64,000 nt of DNA from Staphylococcus cohnii subsp. cohnii (GTDB lineage: Bacteria > Bacillota > Bacilli > Staphylococcales > Staphylococcaceae): NCBI RefSeq assembly GCF_002902365.1, contig NZ_PPQC01000044.1, forward strand, positions 49,740 to 113,739. Reading direction: 5' to 3'. Position numbers and translations under genes: made by a program. The notes below the pieces were generated by a model. That model did no database searches. It had not been told where the DNA came from and worked only from the letters and a program-made list of their open reading frames with translations. This document shows, piece by piece, positions 56,371 to 64,000 of this stretch; positions within the stretch are counted from its first letter, which is position 1, and every line of letters begins with the position of its first letter.

Positions 56371-58007
56371 AAGTCACCACCTTTATACGCATTTTGCTTG
56401 ATTACTTTTATGGACTCAACAGAACCTTCATTAATCTTTATACGTCTATCTGCATTTTTTATGGTGTTTTCTCTATGTGCGATGGTGATGATAGTCGTAT
56501 TTTCAAACTTTTTGTTTATCACAGATTGAATAACATGTTCTGTTTGTACATCCAATCCCGTTGCAGGTTCATCAAATATCAATACATCAGGTTGCAATAA
56601 TAACAATCGTGACAGTTCAATTCTTCGCATCTGTCCTCCAGAGAGCATTTCCCCACCTTCACCAATCCAAGTATCAATACCGTTTTCTAACGCATTGACC
56701 ACATGTTTTAAGTTAACATCGTCAAGCGCTTCTAAAATTTTATCTTCGTCAATTTTTTGGAACATGGTCATATTATCTCTTATAGATGCGTTAAAAATAT
56801 ATGGATGCTGACTTAAAAAACCAATTTTCAATTGTTGTTTATAGATCACAGAGCCATATTGTGTTTTAAAATGTTGTGCTATAACTTGGGCTAAAGTAGA
56901 CTTTCCAGCCCCACTTTTTCCAATTAATGCAATATGTTCTCCATCATAAATACTAAGATTGATATCTTCTAAAGCATGGTTCTGCGCGTCGTCATATTTA
57001 TAATACACATGCTCAAGCTGTATCAATGGCTTTTGATAACTATTTGTTTGCACTTGTGATTTTACATATTGCTCTTGTCGGTCTAATAAATCGAAGACAA
57101 CATCACTTGATCCTTCACTTTGCTTTCCAGTATGAAAAGATTGACCTAAATCTTTAATAGCATTATAAAATTCAGGGGCTAATATGATTGCTATAGCTGC
57201 CGTCTTAAAATCTATACTATCAAACAATATCAATCCTAGACCCGCTTCTAAAGCAACAAGGCCAATACCTAGCATACTAATAAACTCCAACATCAATCCC
57301 GATAAAAAGGCGCTTCTTAAAATGCGCATCGTTAAATTTCGAAATGTTGTACTTTCTTCATATAAAGATTGTTCTGTAGCCTCAGTTTTATTAAATAATT
57401 TGAGCGTAATCAACCCTTTTATTTTATTTAAAAACTGCTGACTAAATTGATTTAAATAGGTCATTTTATCTTTTGATTCATCACGTGTTTTCAATCCAAA
57501 AATGATATAAAACATTGGTATAAATGGTGCAGTAACAATCATAATTAAAGCAGTGTTTAAATGTATGAAACACATTGCAATTATGATAAATAGCGGTATC
57601 ATCATAGACTTAAAAACCTGAGGAAAGTAACTATTAAAAAATGGCACTATGCCATCTATATTTTCAGTCAGTGTATTTATTTGGACACCAATGGGTTCTG
57701 ACGATTTATTCAAAATCAATTGACGTCGTAAGTCATATTTAACGCGAGCAGACATACGATTACCTATCATTTGATTTATTGTGTTAAATGTTGCTCTTGC
57801 TAATAAAATAATTAATGTCACTAGTAGTAAAATTAACAAACCTTGGTGTGTATTGCGTAACATTGCATTTAAAATTTCTGCTATAGCAACGTTCTGAATG
57901 ACTACAGTAAGTGCTAATGCTGTACTGATTACAAACATTAAAATCGGATAAATTTTATACTTCATCGCTAAACTTGTTAATCTTTTCACAAATATCACCT
58001 GGTTCAT
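56364..58007 (-). CDS. cydD: Thiol reductant ABC exporter CydD-like
   Basis: A 547-residue exporter half with six helices and an ATPase domain: Walker A IGKSGAGKST near 360-369, signature LSGGQMRRIELSRLL, Walker B VLIFDEPATGLD. FFNSYFPQ and the EGSSDVVFDLLDRQEQ linker fit the CydD type. First of the two-gene operon; cydAB itself is not in this window. A promoter was not identified in the AT-rich 367 bp upstream. Confidence 0.86.
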   Translation of the reverse strand: MNQVIFVKRLTSLAMKYKIYPILMFVISTALALTVVIQNVAIAEILNAMLRNTHQGLLILLLVTLIILLARATFNTINQMIGNRMSARVKYDLRRQLILNKSSEPIGVQINTLTENIDGIVPFFNSYFPQVFKSMMIPLFIIIAMCFIHLNTALIMIVTAPFIPMFYIIFGLKTRDESKDKMTYLNQFSQQFLNKIKGLITLKLFNKTEATEQSLYEESTTFRNLTMRILRSAFLSGLMLEFISMLGIGLVALEAGLGLILFDSIDFKTAAIAIILAPEFYNAIKDLGQSFHTGKQSEGSSDVVFDLLDRQEQYVKSQVQTNSYQKPLIQLEHVYYKYDDAQNHALEDINLSIYDGEHIALIGKSGAGKSTLAQVIAQHFKTQYGSVIYKQQLKIGFLSQHPYIFNASIRDNMTMFQKIDEDKILEALDDVNLKHVVNALENGIDTWIGEGGEMLSGGQMRRIELSRLLLLQPDVLIFDEPATGLDVQTEHVIQSVINKKFENTTIITIAHRENTIKNADRRIKINEGSVESIKVIKQNAYKGGDFC

Positions 58008-58374
58008 ATTATATATGGATTGTATTAAAATGAAATGAATTGGCTCAAAAATTAATACATTTTTATTTACTTAATTCATATTTTTGCCATAATTATAATT
58101 AAGCGATTGAATTCTTAAATTTTAATCATAAACAACAAACTTTTTATCATTATAAACTTATTAAATTATAAATAAAGTTTCCTAAAAATAATTTCGACTT
58201 TATAATGGAAATTTATCATAATGTACTTTTCGCCCCATTAACTGAAGTAAGCATTTTTTCCTCAGTCTTTAGTCCAAAATCTTATTTATCTATGGCACTT
58301 TATAATTTTAATGTGCTATTATTATAAAATGAAAATGAATAAATTATAATCCATATTATGAAAGTAGGTTAATT
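58008..58374. other. Divergent intergenic region cydD / uppP
   Basis: The 367-bp AT-rich spacer must carry promoters in both directions. No terminator, small gene or recognised operator was seen. Confidence 0.5.
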
Positions 58375-59250
58375 ATGATATTGCTTGAATTGATAAAAGG
58401 AATCATTCTAGGAATTGTCGAAGGATTAACTGAGTTTGCGCCTGTATCTTCTACTGGTCATATGATTCTGGTAGATGATATGTGGTTAAAATCAACTCAA
58501 TTTTTAGGCTCTGAATCTGCATTCACCTTTAAAATTGTGATTCAGCTCGGTTCTGTGTTCGCAGGAGCCTGGGTATTCCGTGAACGTTATTTTGAAATGT
58601 TACATATAGGTAAATATAGGTCTGAGCCCATAGATGGCATCGGCCAAAAACCAAAACGCTTAAATTTACTCCATATCATTGTGGGTATGATTCCAGCTGG
58701 TATCCTTGGATTAATGTTTGATGATGTTATTGAAAAATATTTATTTAGCGTCCCAACAGTCATGATTGGATTATTTGTCGGTGCAATATATATGATTATT
58801 GCAGATATATACAGTAAAAAAGTTACGAATCCACAAACAGTAGATCAAATTAATTATTTCCAAGCTTTTATAATTGGTTTATCTCAAGCCATCGCTATGT
58901 GGCCTGGTTTCAGTAGATCTGGTTCTACAATCTCAACAGGTGTACTCATGAAAATGAACCATAAATCTGCTTCTGATTTCACATTTATTATGGCAGTTCC
59001 TGTGATGTTAGCAGCAAGTGGTTTATCACTAGTGAAAAACTTTGAATATATTCAATTAAATCACATTGGTTTTTACTTCCTAGGGTTTATCACAGCATTT
59101 ATCGTTGGTTTAATTGCCATTAAAACATTCTTATTCTTAATTAGTAAAATAAAATTGATTCCATTTGCCATTTATAGAATTGTGTTAGTTATTATAATCG
59201 CAATCCTTTACTTCGGCTTTGGTATAGGCCAGGGAATCAGTGGACAGTAA
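58375..59250 (+). CDS. uppP: Undecaprenyl-diphosphate phosphatase UppP (BacA)
   Basis: A 291-residue membrane phosphatase that recycles the undecaprenyl carrier for peptidoglycan and teichoic acid. The two inverted-repeat active motifs are GIVEGLTEFAPVSSTGHM near 13-30 and WPGFSRSGSTIS near 176-187. About eight to ten helices. Overproduction is known to confer bacitracin resistance. GAAAGTAGG precedes the ATG. Followed by a terminator. Confidence 0.96.
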   Translation: MILLELIKGIILGIVEGLTEFAPVSSTGHMILVDDMWLKSTQFLGSESAFTFKIVIQLGSVFAGAWVFRERYFEMLHIGKYRSEPIDGIGQKPKRLNLLHIIVGMIPAGILGLMFDDVIEKYLFSVPTVMIGLFVGAIYMIIADIYSKKVTNPQTVDQINYFQAFIIGLSQAIAMWPGFSRSGSTISTGVLMKMNHKSASDFTFIMAVPVMLAASGLSLVKNFEYIQLNHIGFYFLGFITAFIVGLIAIKTFLFLISKIKLIPFAIYRIVLVIIIAILYFGFGIGQGISGQ

Positions 59251-59258
59251 AATGGTTA

Positions 59259-59294
59259 GAGGCTGAGACAAATAATTTGTCCAGCCTCTTCTTA
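59259..59294 (+). terminator. Terminator after uppP
   Basis: AGAGGCTGAGACAAAT pairs with ATTTGTCCAGCCTCTT around a minimal loop, followed by a T-rich tail. Another member of the TGGGACA-type hairpins (here TGAGACA). Confidence 0.8.
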
Positions 59295-59409
59295 AATTTC
59301 ATTTCTAAAATTACAGCAATAAATCCATGAAAGTACGTGTATTTACCGTTTATTATGATGTATTATGGGGTAATAAGTAGATAGTATAAAATTATTGGAG
59401 GCAACGAGT

Positions 59410-60111
59410 ATGGACAAAAAGCAATTAATTAAAACAATCATCACAGTAGCGCCTGTGTTTTTAGTACCGTTAATCGTTGAACGTAAACGTATTAAAGATC
59501 ATCCAGATGTTAAAAAAGCCAGTGATGCAACTGCTAAAGCTTCAAAAACCGTAGCAAACAAATCTGTTCAAATTAAAGATACAGTAGTAGATAAATCTTC
59601 AAACGCAAAAGATTATGTTATTGATAAAAAACATAATATGGATCAAAAACGTGAACTAAAACGTATTGCTAAAGAGCATAATCCTGCTTATATTGAGAAA
59701 AAAGGCGAAAAACTTGAAAAAGAAAATCGTAAAGAAGCAGACAAAATGAATAAGAAATTACAGAAAAATATAGACAAACGTCATAATGAAGAAGATAAAA
59801 AACGTCAAGAAAATGAAAAACAACGTATTCAGTCTATGAAAAAATCTAATAAACACATGGAAAAAGTTGGCATGACTCCAGGAAAATTAGACAAAGAAAC
59901 AGAACAAAAAGGCGAAAAACTTGAAAAAGAAAATCGCAAAGAAATAAATAAATTCAATAAGAAATTACAAAAAAATATTGATAAACGTCATAAAGAAGAA
60001 GATAAAGCTCGCGATAAAAATAAAAAAGATCGTTTAGCAGAATTTAAAAAGTACAAAAATTACGTTGCTAAAAGCATTGTTAAACAAAACAATGAAGAAA
60101 AAGGTAAATAA
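59410..60111 (+). CDS. Membrane-anchored coiled-coil protein with duplicated segment
   Basis: About 233 residues. A single N-terminal hydrophobic segment (about 6-22) is followed by a highly charged, Lys/Glu/Asn-rich body predicted to be helical coiled coil. Two 33-residue segments, encoded at 59701-59799 and 59908-60006, are near-identical (KGEKLEKENRKE...KLQKNIDKRH.EEDK). The body is very basic. No family function known to me; the middle (TAKASKTVANKSVQIKDTVVDKS) resembles late-embryogenesis/apolipoprotein-like helical repeats. An earlier TTG at 59395 lies before GGAGG, so ATG 59410 is the start. Confidence 0.82.
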   Translation: MDKKQLIKTIITVAPVFLVPLIVERKRIKDHPDVKKASDATAKASKTVANKSVQIKDTVVDKSSNAKDYVIDKKHNMDQKRELKRIAKEHNPAYIEKKGEKLEKENRKEADKMNKKLQKNIDKRHNEEDKKRQENEKQRIQSMKKSNKHMEKVGMTPGKLDKETEQKGEKLEKENRKEINKFNKKLQKNIDKRHKEEDKARDKNKKDRLAEFKKYKNYVAKSIVKQNNEEKGK

Positions 60112-60116
60112 TTATT

Positions 60117-60581
60117 ATGACTCAAGTCATCATTGATGGAGATGCTTGTCCTGTTACCAATTCTGTTGTTGAATTGACACAAGGGACAAGCATCTTTGTT
60201 ACCGTCGTTCGAAGCTTTAGTCATTTTTCTTCAAAAGTACAACCTGATCACGTTAATATCATTTATGTTGATGATGGACCAGATGCTGTCGATTATAAAA
60301 TCGTTAAAATCACTCAATCAGAAGATATTGTAATAACACAAGATTATGGACTTGCGAGTTTATTATTAAATAAAGCTAAAGTTGTTATGCATCATAAAGG
60401 GTTTGTGTTTAATCAAAATAATATCAACACCTTGTTAGAACAACGACATGCTAGTGCACAATTCCGAAAAAGTGGCGGGCGTACTAAAGGTCCTTCTGCT
60501 TTTACAGCAGATGATATTGCGATATTTGAACAAAATTTTTTGTCTATAATTAATGATTTGTCATTATTTACGGAGGAATAG
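60117..60581 (+). CDS. DUF188/YaiI-YqxD family protein
   Basis: A 154-residue YaiI/YqxD-like protein with a PIN-like fold. The opening IIDGDACPV, the central ITQDYGLASLLL and RKSGGRTKGPSAFTADD are the family landmarks and contain the conserved acidic residues expected of a nuclease-like site. Molecular function is not established. It begins 5 bp after the coiled-coil gene and ends 3 bp before the LOG gene, so the three form an operon. Confidence 0.9.
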   Translation: MTQVIIDGDACPVTNSVVELTQGTSIFVTVVRSFSHFSSKVQPDHVNIIYVDDGPDAVDYKIVKITQSEDIVITQDYGLASLLLNKAKVVMHHKGFVFNQNNINTLLEQRHASAQFRKSGGRTKGPSAFTADDIAIFEQNFLSIINDLSLFTEE

Positions 60582-60584
60582 AGT

Positions 60585-61151
60585 ATGAAAAAAATTGCTG
60601 TTTATTGTGGTGCAAGTAAAGGTAAAGACGCATTATACATGAAAGAAGCTTATCAGTTAGGCACTTATATGGCTAAACATAATTATGAACTGGTATTTGG
60701 TGCTGGTTCTGTCGGTATTATGGGAGCCATTCAAGATGGTGTATTAGATCATGGCGGTAGTGCCATTGGCGTTATGCCCAATATGTTAAACGAACGAGAA
60801 ATTACTAGTACTAGACTAAGTGAACTCATATTAGTTGATTCTATGCATGAAAGAAAAAACAAAATGGCAGAATTAGCAGATGCTTTTGTTATGGCCCCAG
60901 GAGGCGCTGGCTCTTTAGAAGAATTTTTTGAAATGTATAGTTGGTCGCAAATTGGTATTCATGAAAAGCCAATCGCTATCTATAATATCAACCGTTTTTT
61001 CGAGCCTTTACAAACATTGATTGATCATATGATTCATGAAGGATTTATCGATAAAAAATATCAATCACTTGCACCGCTATGTAACAACCCTGAAGAGCTG
61101 TTCGAAACGATTCATAACTATAAGCCTTTAGGTGTTAGAAGTTATGATTAA
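60585..61151 (+). CDS. LOG-family protein (TIGR00730)
   Basis: A 188-residue lysine-decarboxylase-like LOG family enzyme. AVYCGASKGKD opens the Rossmann fold, GSVGIMGAIQDG and SMHERKNKMAELADAF follow, and the catalytic PGGAGSLEEFFEMY is near 106-119 (consensus PGGxGTxxE; here Ser replaces Thr). Members release the nucleobase from nucleoside monophosphates; the bacterial role is usually unclear. GGAGG precedes the ATG. Last gene of its operon. Confidence 0.9.
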   Translation: MKKIAVYCGASKGKDALYMKEAYQLGTYMAKHNYELVFGAGSVGIMGAIQDGVLDHGGSAIGVMPNMLNEREITSTRLSELILVDSMHERKNKMAELADAFVMAPGGAGSLEEFFEMYSWSQIGIHEKPIAIYNINRFFEPLQTLIDHMIHEGFIDKKYQSLAPLCNNPEELFETIHNYKPLGVRSYD

Positions 61152-61155
61152 CTAT

Positions 61156-61201
61156 AAAAGCAGAGATATGTATGCATTACGATGCAACTATCTCTGCTTT
61201 T
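61156..61201. terminator. Bidirectional terminator
   Basis: AAAAGCAGAGATA pairs perfectly with TATCTCTGCTTTT, with an inner TGCAT pairing, between the convergent LOG and argO-like genes. Confidence 0.85.
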
Positions 61202-61208
61202 CTTATGT

Positions 61209-61826
61209 TTAAAATAGTATTACTAATAATTGTTTTAATATGATACATGCAACTATCACAATAATCATTGCTGAAAATTTATTTAATATTAAGATATATT
61301 TTCCAGTTTTATCAATATTACCTACGACTTTGCCTGCAATAGCCAAAAATATAAACCAAACCCAAGAAACAATGATTGTAGTTAGGGTAAAAAACATTTT
61401 ATCTGTACTTTCATATATTGCTGCGTTCGTACCTATAACACCAATGGTATCTATAATTGCATGAGGATTCAGTAATGAAACAGACAAAGCAAAACCAATT
61501 TGCTTTCGCGCAGACATTGATTGATAACGATCAAGCGCTTGAGGTTTCTCTTTCCATAATGACCAAGCCATATAAATAAGAAAAATAAAACCAATACAAT
61601 AAATTACAATTTGTAACATTGGTAGCGACAGTAATATAACTGACACACCTAATACAGCTAATACAATTAATAATGTATCACATAGCCCTGCTGCTATGAT
61701 CACTGGAATTGTCTTAATGAATTGTTTTTGATTTGCTCCTTGGTTAAATACAAATACATTTTGTGCGCCTAAAGGTAAAATTAAACCTAAAGCTAAAAAC
61801 AAACCATGAATCATTGGTTGAAACAT
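61209..61826 (-). CDS. LysE/ArgO-family amino-acid exporter
   Basis: A 205-residue LysE-superfamily exporter with about six helices. GLILPLGAQNVFVFNQGANQ near 15-34 and SLLNPHAIIDTIGVIGTNA (about 113-131) are the family motifs, and the protein is close to ArgO/YggA. It probably exports arginine, lysine or a related compound. It is divergent from a MocR regulator over 312 bp, the usual regulator-target layout. Confidence 0.88.
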   Translation of the reverse strand: MFQPMIHGLFLALGLILPLGAQNVFVFNQGANQKQFIKTIPVIIAAGLCDTLLIVLAVLGVSVILLSLPMLQIVIYCIGFIFLIYMAWSLWKEKPQALDRYQSMSARKQIGFALSVSLLNPHAIIDTIGVIGTNAAIYESTDKMFFTLTTIIVSWVWFIFLAIAGKVVGNIDKTGKYILILNKFSAMIIVIVACIILKQLLVILF

Positions 61827-62138
61827 ATTATCTCCTCTTTCTGAATAACAAAATCATCATTAAACCATACCAGTCCCCTCTTCTCTCGAACTTAACTAGC
61901 AGGTATATATAGCTATTCACAATCAATTACTACTAACCAACATTTCGCTTTAATCCACACATTATACTGATGTTTTCAACTGAATGAATTAATCTTCTAC
62001 AAAATAATACGCACTAAATATTCAAATTTAAACTACGGAACGTGTTTCTGTATATAATCATGATACAATAAATTCAATTGATTTTTACCAACCAGTTATA
62101 AATTAAAAAGCCAACCAATCATTTAAAGGAGATTTAGC
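61827..62138. promoter_or_regulatory. Divergent promoter region with direct repeats
   Basis: The region between the argO-like gene and the MocR gene holds two direct CCAACCA repeats at 62088-62094 and 62111-62117, 23 bp apart, just before the MocR start. A third, shorter CCAAC lies near 61937. MocR proteins of the PdxR and GabR type bind direct repeats, so this is a candidate operator. Confidence 0.5.
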
Positions 62139-63590
62139 ATGTTCACGCCAAAATACAAAGAAATTATTGATGATATACTTTTAAAAATTAAAAATGGTGA
62201 TTTAGAAGCAGGTATGAAATTACCTTCTCAGAGGAATTTGGCTACTCAATATCGTGTCAATCGTTCAACTATTATTCAGTCTTTAGAAATACTACAAAGT
62301 TATGGAGTTTTAGAAAGCAAAGCACGTAAAGGGTTATACGTTTCAAAAAGCAATTGGAACACATATATCAATCATAAAATGAATTGGCATGACTATATTA
62401 AAAATAGCTCTTCAAAGAATAACCAATACTTTATACAACGAATTAACCAATTAGAATTCGATGCACACATAATACGTTTAAGTACTGGTGAACTTAGTCC
62501 ACAGTTAATCCCAAACAAGCAATTTCGAGATATTTTTTCAAAACAAACGACAACTGCTCTAAAAACGAATTATGAACATCCCTTAGGTAATTTGAATTTA
62601 AGAAAAGCGATTGTAAATCATGTTAAAAAATTGGGGATTACATGTAATGAAGAAAACATTTGTGTCACTTCAGGTGCATTGCAGGGATTAAAACTAATCG
62701 CTGACGGTTTACTCATACCAAATTCAAAGATTATTATAGAAACACCCTCATATATAAATTCTGTACATACATGGCATAATATTCGAGCAGACCTTAACTT
62801 TTTACCGATTTCTAAAATAAAGCAACAAATTAATACTATTTTCAATGCAAAAACGTTATATAAAAACAGTATCTTTTATTGTATACCGACTTTACATAAT
62901 CCCACGCAACATTCATATAACCAAACAGAAAAATATAAATTAATTCAACAATGTCAACAAGCAGGTATCCCTATTGTTGAAGATGATGTATACGGTGACT
63001 TGTGGTTCGAAGGACTTCGCCCTCGACCTTTAAAATCATTAGAAGAGAACGACAATATTTTATATATGAGTAGTTTATCCAAAACAGTGAGCCCTGGTTT
63101 AAGAGTAGGATGGATTATAGGTAAACCGTCCGTTGTTATGCATTTAGCTGATTTAAAAATGCAAAATGACTATGGTGCCAGTTCACTATCACAATTTATC
63201 GCAACTGAGTGGTTAAATAACCCCATATACCATGAACAACATTTAAAATATTTAAAACAAGCGCTTTTAGAGAGACGTAATAAATTTTTAAAATCTTTAA
63301 ATCAACATTTTCAAGAATTAGGCACGTGGTCAATACCTGAAGGTTCTTATTATATTTGGTTCAAATTGAATGTACCAGTAAACATGAAGACACTATTCGA
63401 TTTAGCGATTCAAAATCAAATTCTAATTCATCCCGGTGAAATTTATGATAAAGACGCTCAATATCACATAAGATTTTCATATTCTTATATAAATATTGAA
63501 GATATTGATGTTGCATTACAAAAATTGAGTCACCTCATTAAAAATCAAATACAAAGCAAAATATATTTAAAACATGGTTATTCGTTGTGA
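62139..63590 (+). CDS. MocR-family regulator (GntR HTH plus aminotransferase domain)
   Basis: A 483-residue MocR regulator. An N-terminal GntR winged helix (about 1-75, LPSQRNLATQYRVNRSTIIQSL) is linked to a class I aminotransferase-like PLP domain (about 110-470). The PLP lysine is in YMSSLSKTVSPGLRVGW, IVEDDVYGD holds the ring-contacting Asp, and HNPTQH stands where true aminotransferases have NPTG. It probably senses PLP plus an amino compound and controls the divergent exporter. AAAGGAG precedes the ATG. Similar in design to S. aureus NorG and to PdxR, but orthology was not settled. Confidence 0.9.
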   Translation: MFTPKYKEIIDDILLKIKNGDLEAGMKLPSQRNLATQYRVNRSTIIQSLEILQSYGVLESKARKGLYVSKSNWNTYINHKMNWHDYIKNSSSKNNQYFIQRINQLEFDAHIIRLSTGELSPQLIPNKQFRDIFSKQTTTALKTNYEHPLGNLNLRKAIVNHVKKLGITCNEENICVTSGALQGLKLIADGLLIPNSKIIIETPSYINSVHTWHNIRADLNFLPISKIKQQINTIFNAKTLYKNSIFYCIPTLHNPTQHSYNQTEKYKLIQQCQQAGIPIVEDDVYGDLWFEGLRPRPLKSLEENDNILYMSSLSKTVSPGLRVGWIIGKPSVVMHLADLKMQNDYGASSLSQFIATEWLNNPIYHEQHLKYLKQALLERRNKFLKSLNQHFQELGTWSIPEGSYYIWFKLNVPVNMKTLFDLAIQNQILIHPGEIYDKDAQYHIRFSYSYINIEDIDVALQKLSHLIKNQIQSKIYLKHGYSL

Positions 63591-63701
63591 TTTTGTATCG
63601 TGCTGACGCCGGGGGAAATGATATGAGTGAGAGACTACAGGCTCGAGCCATATCGGCAAGCATGCACGGTTAAAATCATAATAAAAAAAGACTAATCCAT
63701 C
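63588..63701. repeat. Structured repeat, copy 1
   Basis: Starts at the MocR stop. Core: CGTGCTGACGCC ... GATATGAGTGAGAG, ACTACAGGCTCGAGCC, ATATCGGCAAGCATGCACGG, then AAAATCATAATAAAAAAAG and ACTAATCCAT. CGTGC pairs with GCACG at the base, GCC with GGC, GATATG with CATATC. Relative to copy 2 the inner GGGGA/TCCCC pairing is lost by a short deletion. Confidence 0.8.
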
Positions 63702-63827
63702 ATTTGATTAATTAAAATTTAACTTTCTATTAGTTGTATATGATAAAGCATGTTTTCTAATGTTATAAAATAGTTACTTCTTTATATAATACGAAGTGTT
63801 TTGTGTATTAAAAAACATTGCTTATAG
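63702..63827. other. Spacer between the structured repeats
   Basis: A 126-bp AT-rich spacer with no ORF. It contains AATACGAAGTGTT, which also occurs, reverse-complemented in context, in the repeat-like region after the ZIP gene (about 21811-21823). Confidence 0.4.
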
Positions 63828-63946
63828 AGATTTTATACCGTGCTGACGCCCGGGGAAATGATATGAGTGAGAGACTACAGGCTCGAGCCATATCCCCAGG
63901 CAAGCATGCACGGTTAAAATCATAATAAAAAAAAGACTAATCCATT
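63828..63946. repeat. Structured repeat, copy 2
   Basis: Nearly identical to copy 1 over about 115 bp, 240 bp downstream. CCGTGC pairs with GCACGG, GCC with GGC, GGGGA with TCCCC, and ATATG with CATAT, leaving an apical part with the palindrome GGCTCGAGCC. The conserved 3' tail is AT-rich. It ends just where an insertion-sequence-like end begins. Confidence 0.8.
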
Positions 63947-63949
63947 TCA

Positions 63950-64000
63950 TGAACTGCACCCTGTCAAGTAGACAGTGAAAAAAACAAAATGTTTATGGCT
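63950..64000. mobile_element. Terminal end of an IS3/IS150-type insertion sequence (partial)
   Basis: TGAACTGCACCC followed by TGTCAAGTAGACAGTG resembles the terminal inverted repeats of IS150-group IS3 elements, which start TGnACTGCACCC. Only 51 bp are in the window; the transposase would lie beyond the right edge. The call rests on the terminal motif alone. Confidence 0.6.

Noticed and set aside
63588..63946. CRISPR array
   Set aside because: Only two copies, about 115 bp long and 126 bp apart, with no cas genes; not a CRISPR layout.
63588..63946. tRNA or T-box leader at the structured repeats
   Set aside because: No cloverleaf, no anticodon arm, and no T-box AGGGUGG-type sequence; pairing forms one long interrupted hairpin.

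Overview
The window is a low-GC, gene-dense piece of a Staphylococcus chromosome. The identity rests on gene content and order that match the staphylococcal core genome: nrdIEF next to an sst-type siderophore permease, opuC, recQ, ltaS, pabABC, queCDE, nagA, fruRKA, norA, mgrA and uppP. The saePQRS cluster, which in S. aureus lies between csbB and queE, is absent at that junction, and several genes appear that I do not associate with this place in S. aureus (gtaB, a malate dehydrogenase, a second POT transporter). I therefore read it as a non-aureus staphylococcus, without naming the species.

Layout. 0-5.6 kb (minus): iron-siderophore permeases sstA and sstB (sstB runs off the left edge) behind a perfect 7-1-7 Fur box, then the class Ib ribonucleotide reductase operon nrdI-nrdE-nrdF, preceded by a correctly spaced pair of NrdR boxes. 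6-12 kb (plus): an EamA permease next to queF, two tandem POT peptide transporters, and a diacylglycerol-kinase-family lipid kinase. 12-24 kb (mostly minus): deoxyribonucleotidase, hisC, the osmoprotectant system opuCA-opuCB, a RecQ helicase with a Uup-like ABC-F protein, a ZIP metal transporter, and lipoteichoic acid synthase. 25-29.5 kb (minus): pxpB/pxpC-like genes and the p-aminobenzoate genes pabA-pabB-pabC. 29.6-31.6 kb (plus): a preQ1-I riboswitch with a terminator controlling queC-queD-queE, which together with queF supplies the preQ1 branch of queuosine synthesis.

31.8-45.7 kb: two small membrane proteins, csbB, an aldo-keto reductase, a CorC/HlyC (MpfA-like) protein, nagA, the fructose operon fruR-fruK-fruA with a readable composite promoter (three phased direct repeats plus a cre-like site inside the promoter spacer), ybaK, gtaB, and a PepSY-like anchored protein. 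46-58 kb: norA, small conserved genes, mdh, a DedA protein, a YdhF-like reductase, a CobW-type metallochaperone GTPase, mgrA, and cydD-cydC. 58-63.6 kb: uppP, a repeat-bearing coiled-coil protein, a DUF188 protein, a LOG-family protein, and a divergent argO-like exporter/MocR regulator pair.

The right edge (63.59-64.0 kb) differs from the rest. Two copies of a roughly 115-bp structured repeat lie about 240 bp apart. The second runs into what looks like the terminal inverted repeat of an IS3/IS150-type insertion sequence that continues beyond the window. I found no tRNA, rRNA or CRISPR array. Three families of short interspersed stem-loop repeats are scattered among the terminators. All functional statements come from reading the sequence and remembered family knowledge; no database search was run.
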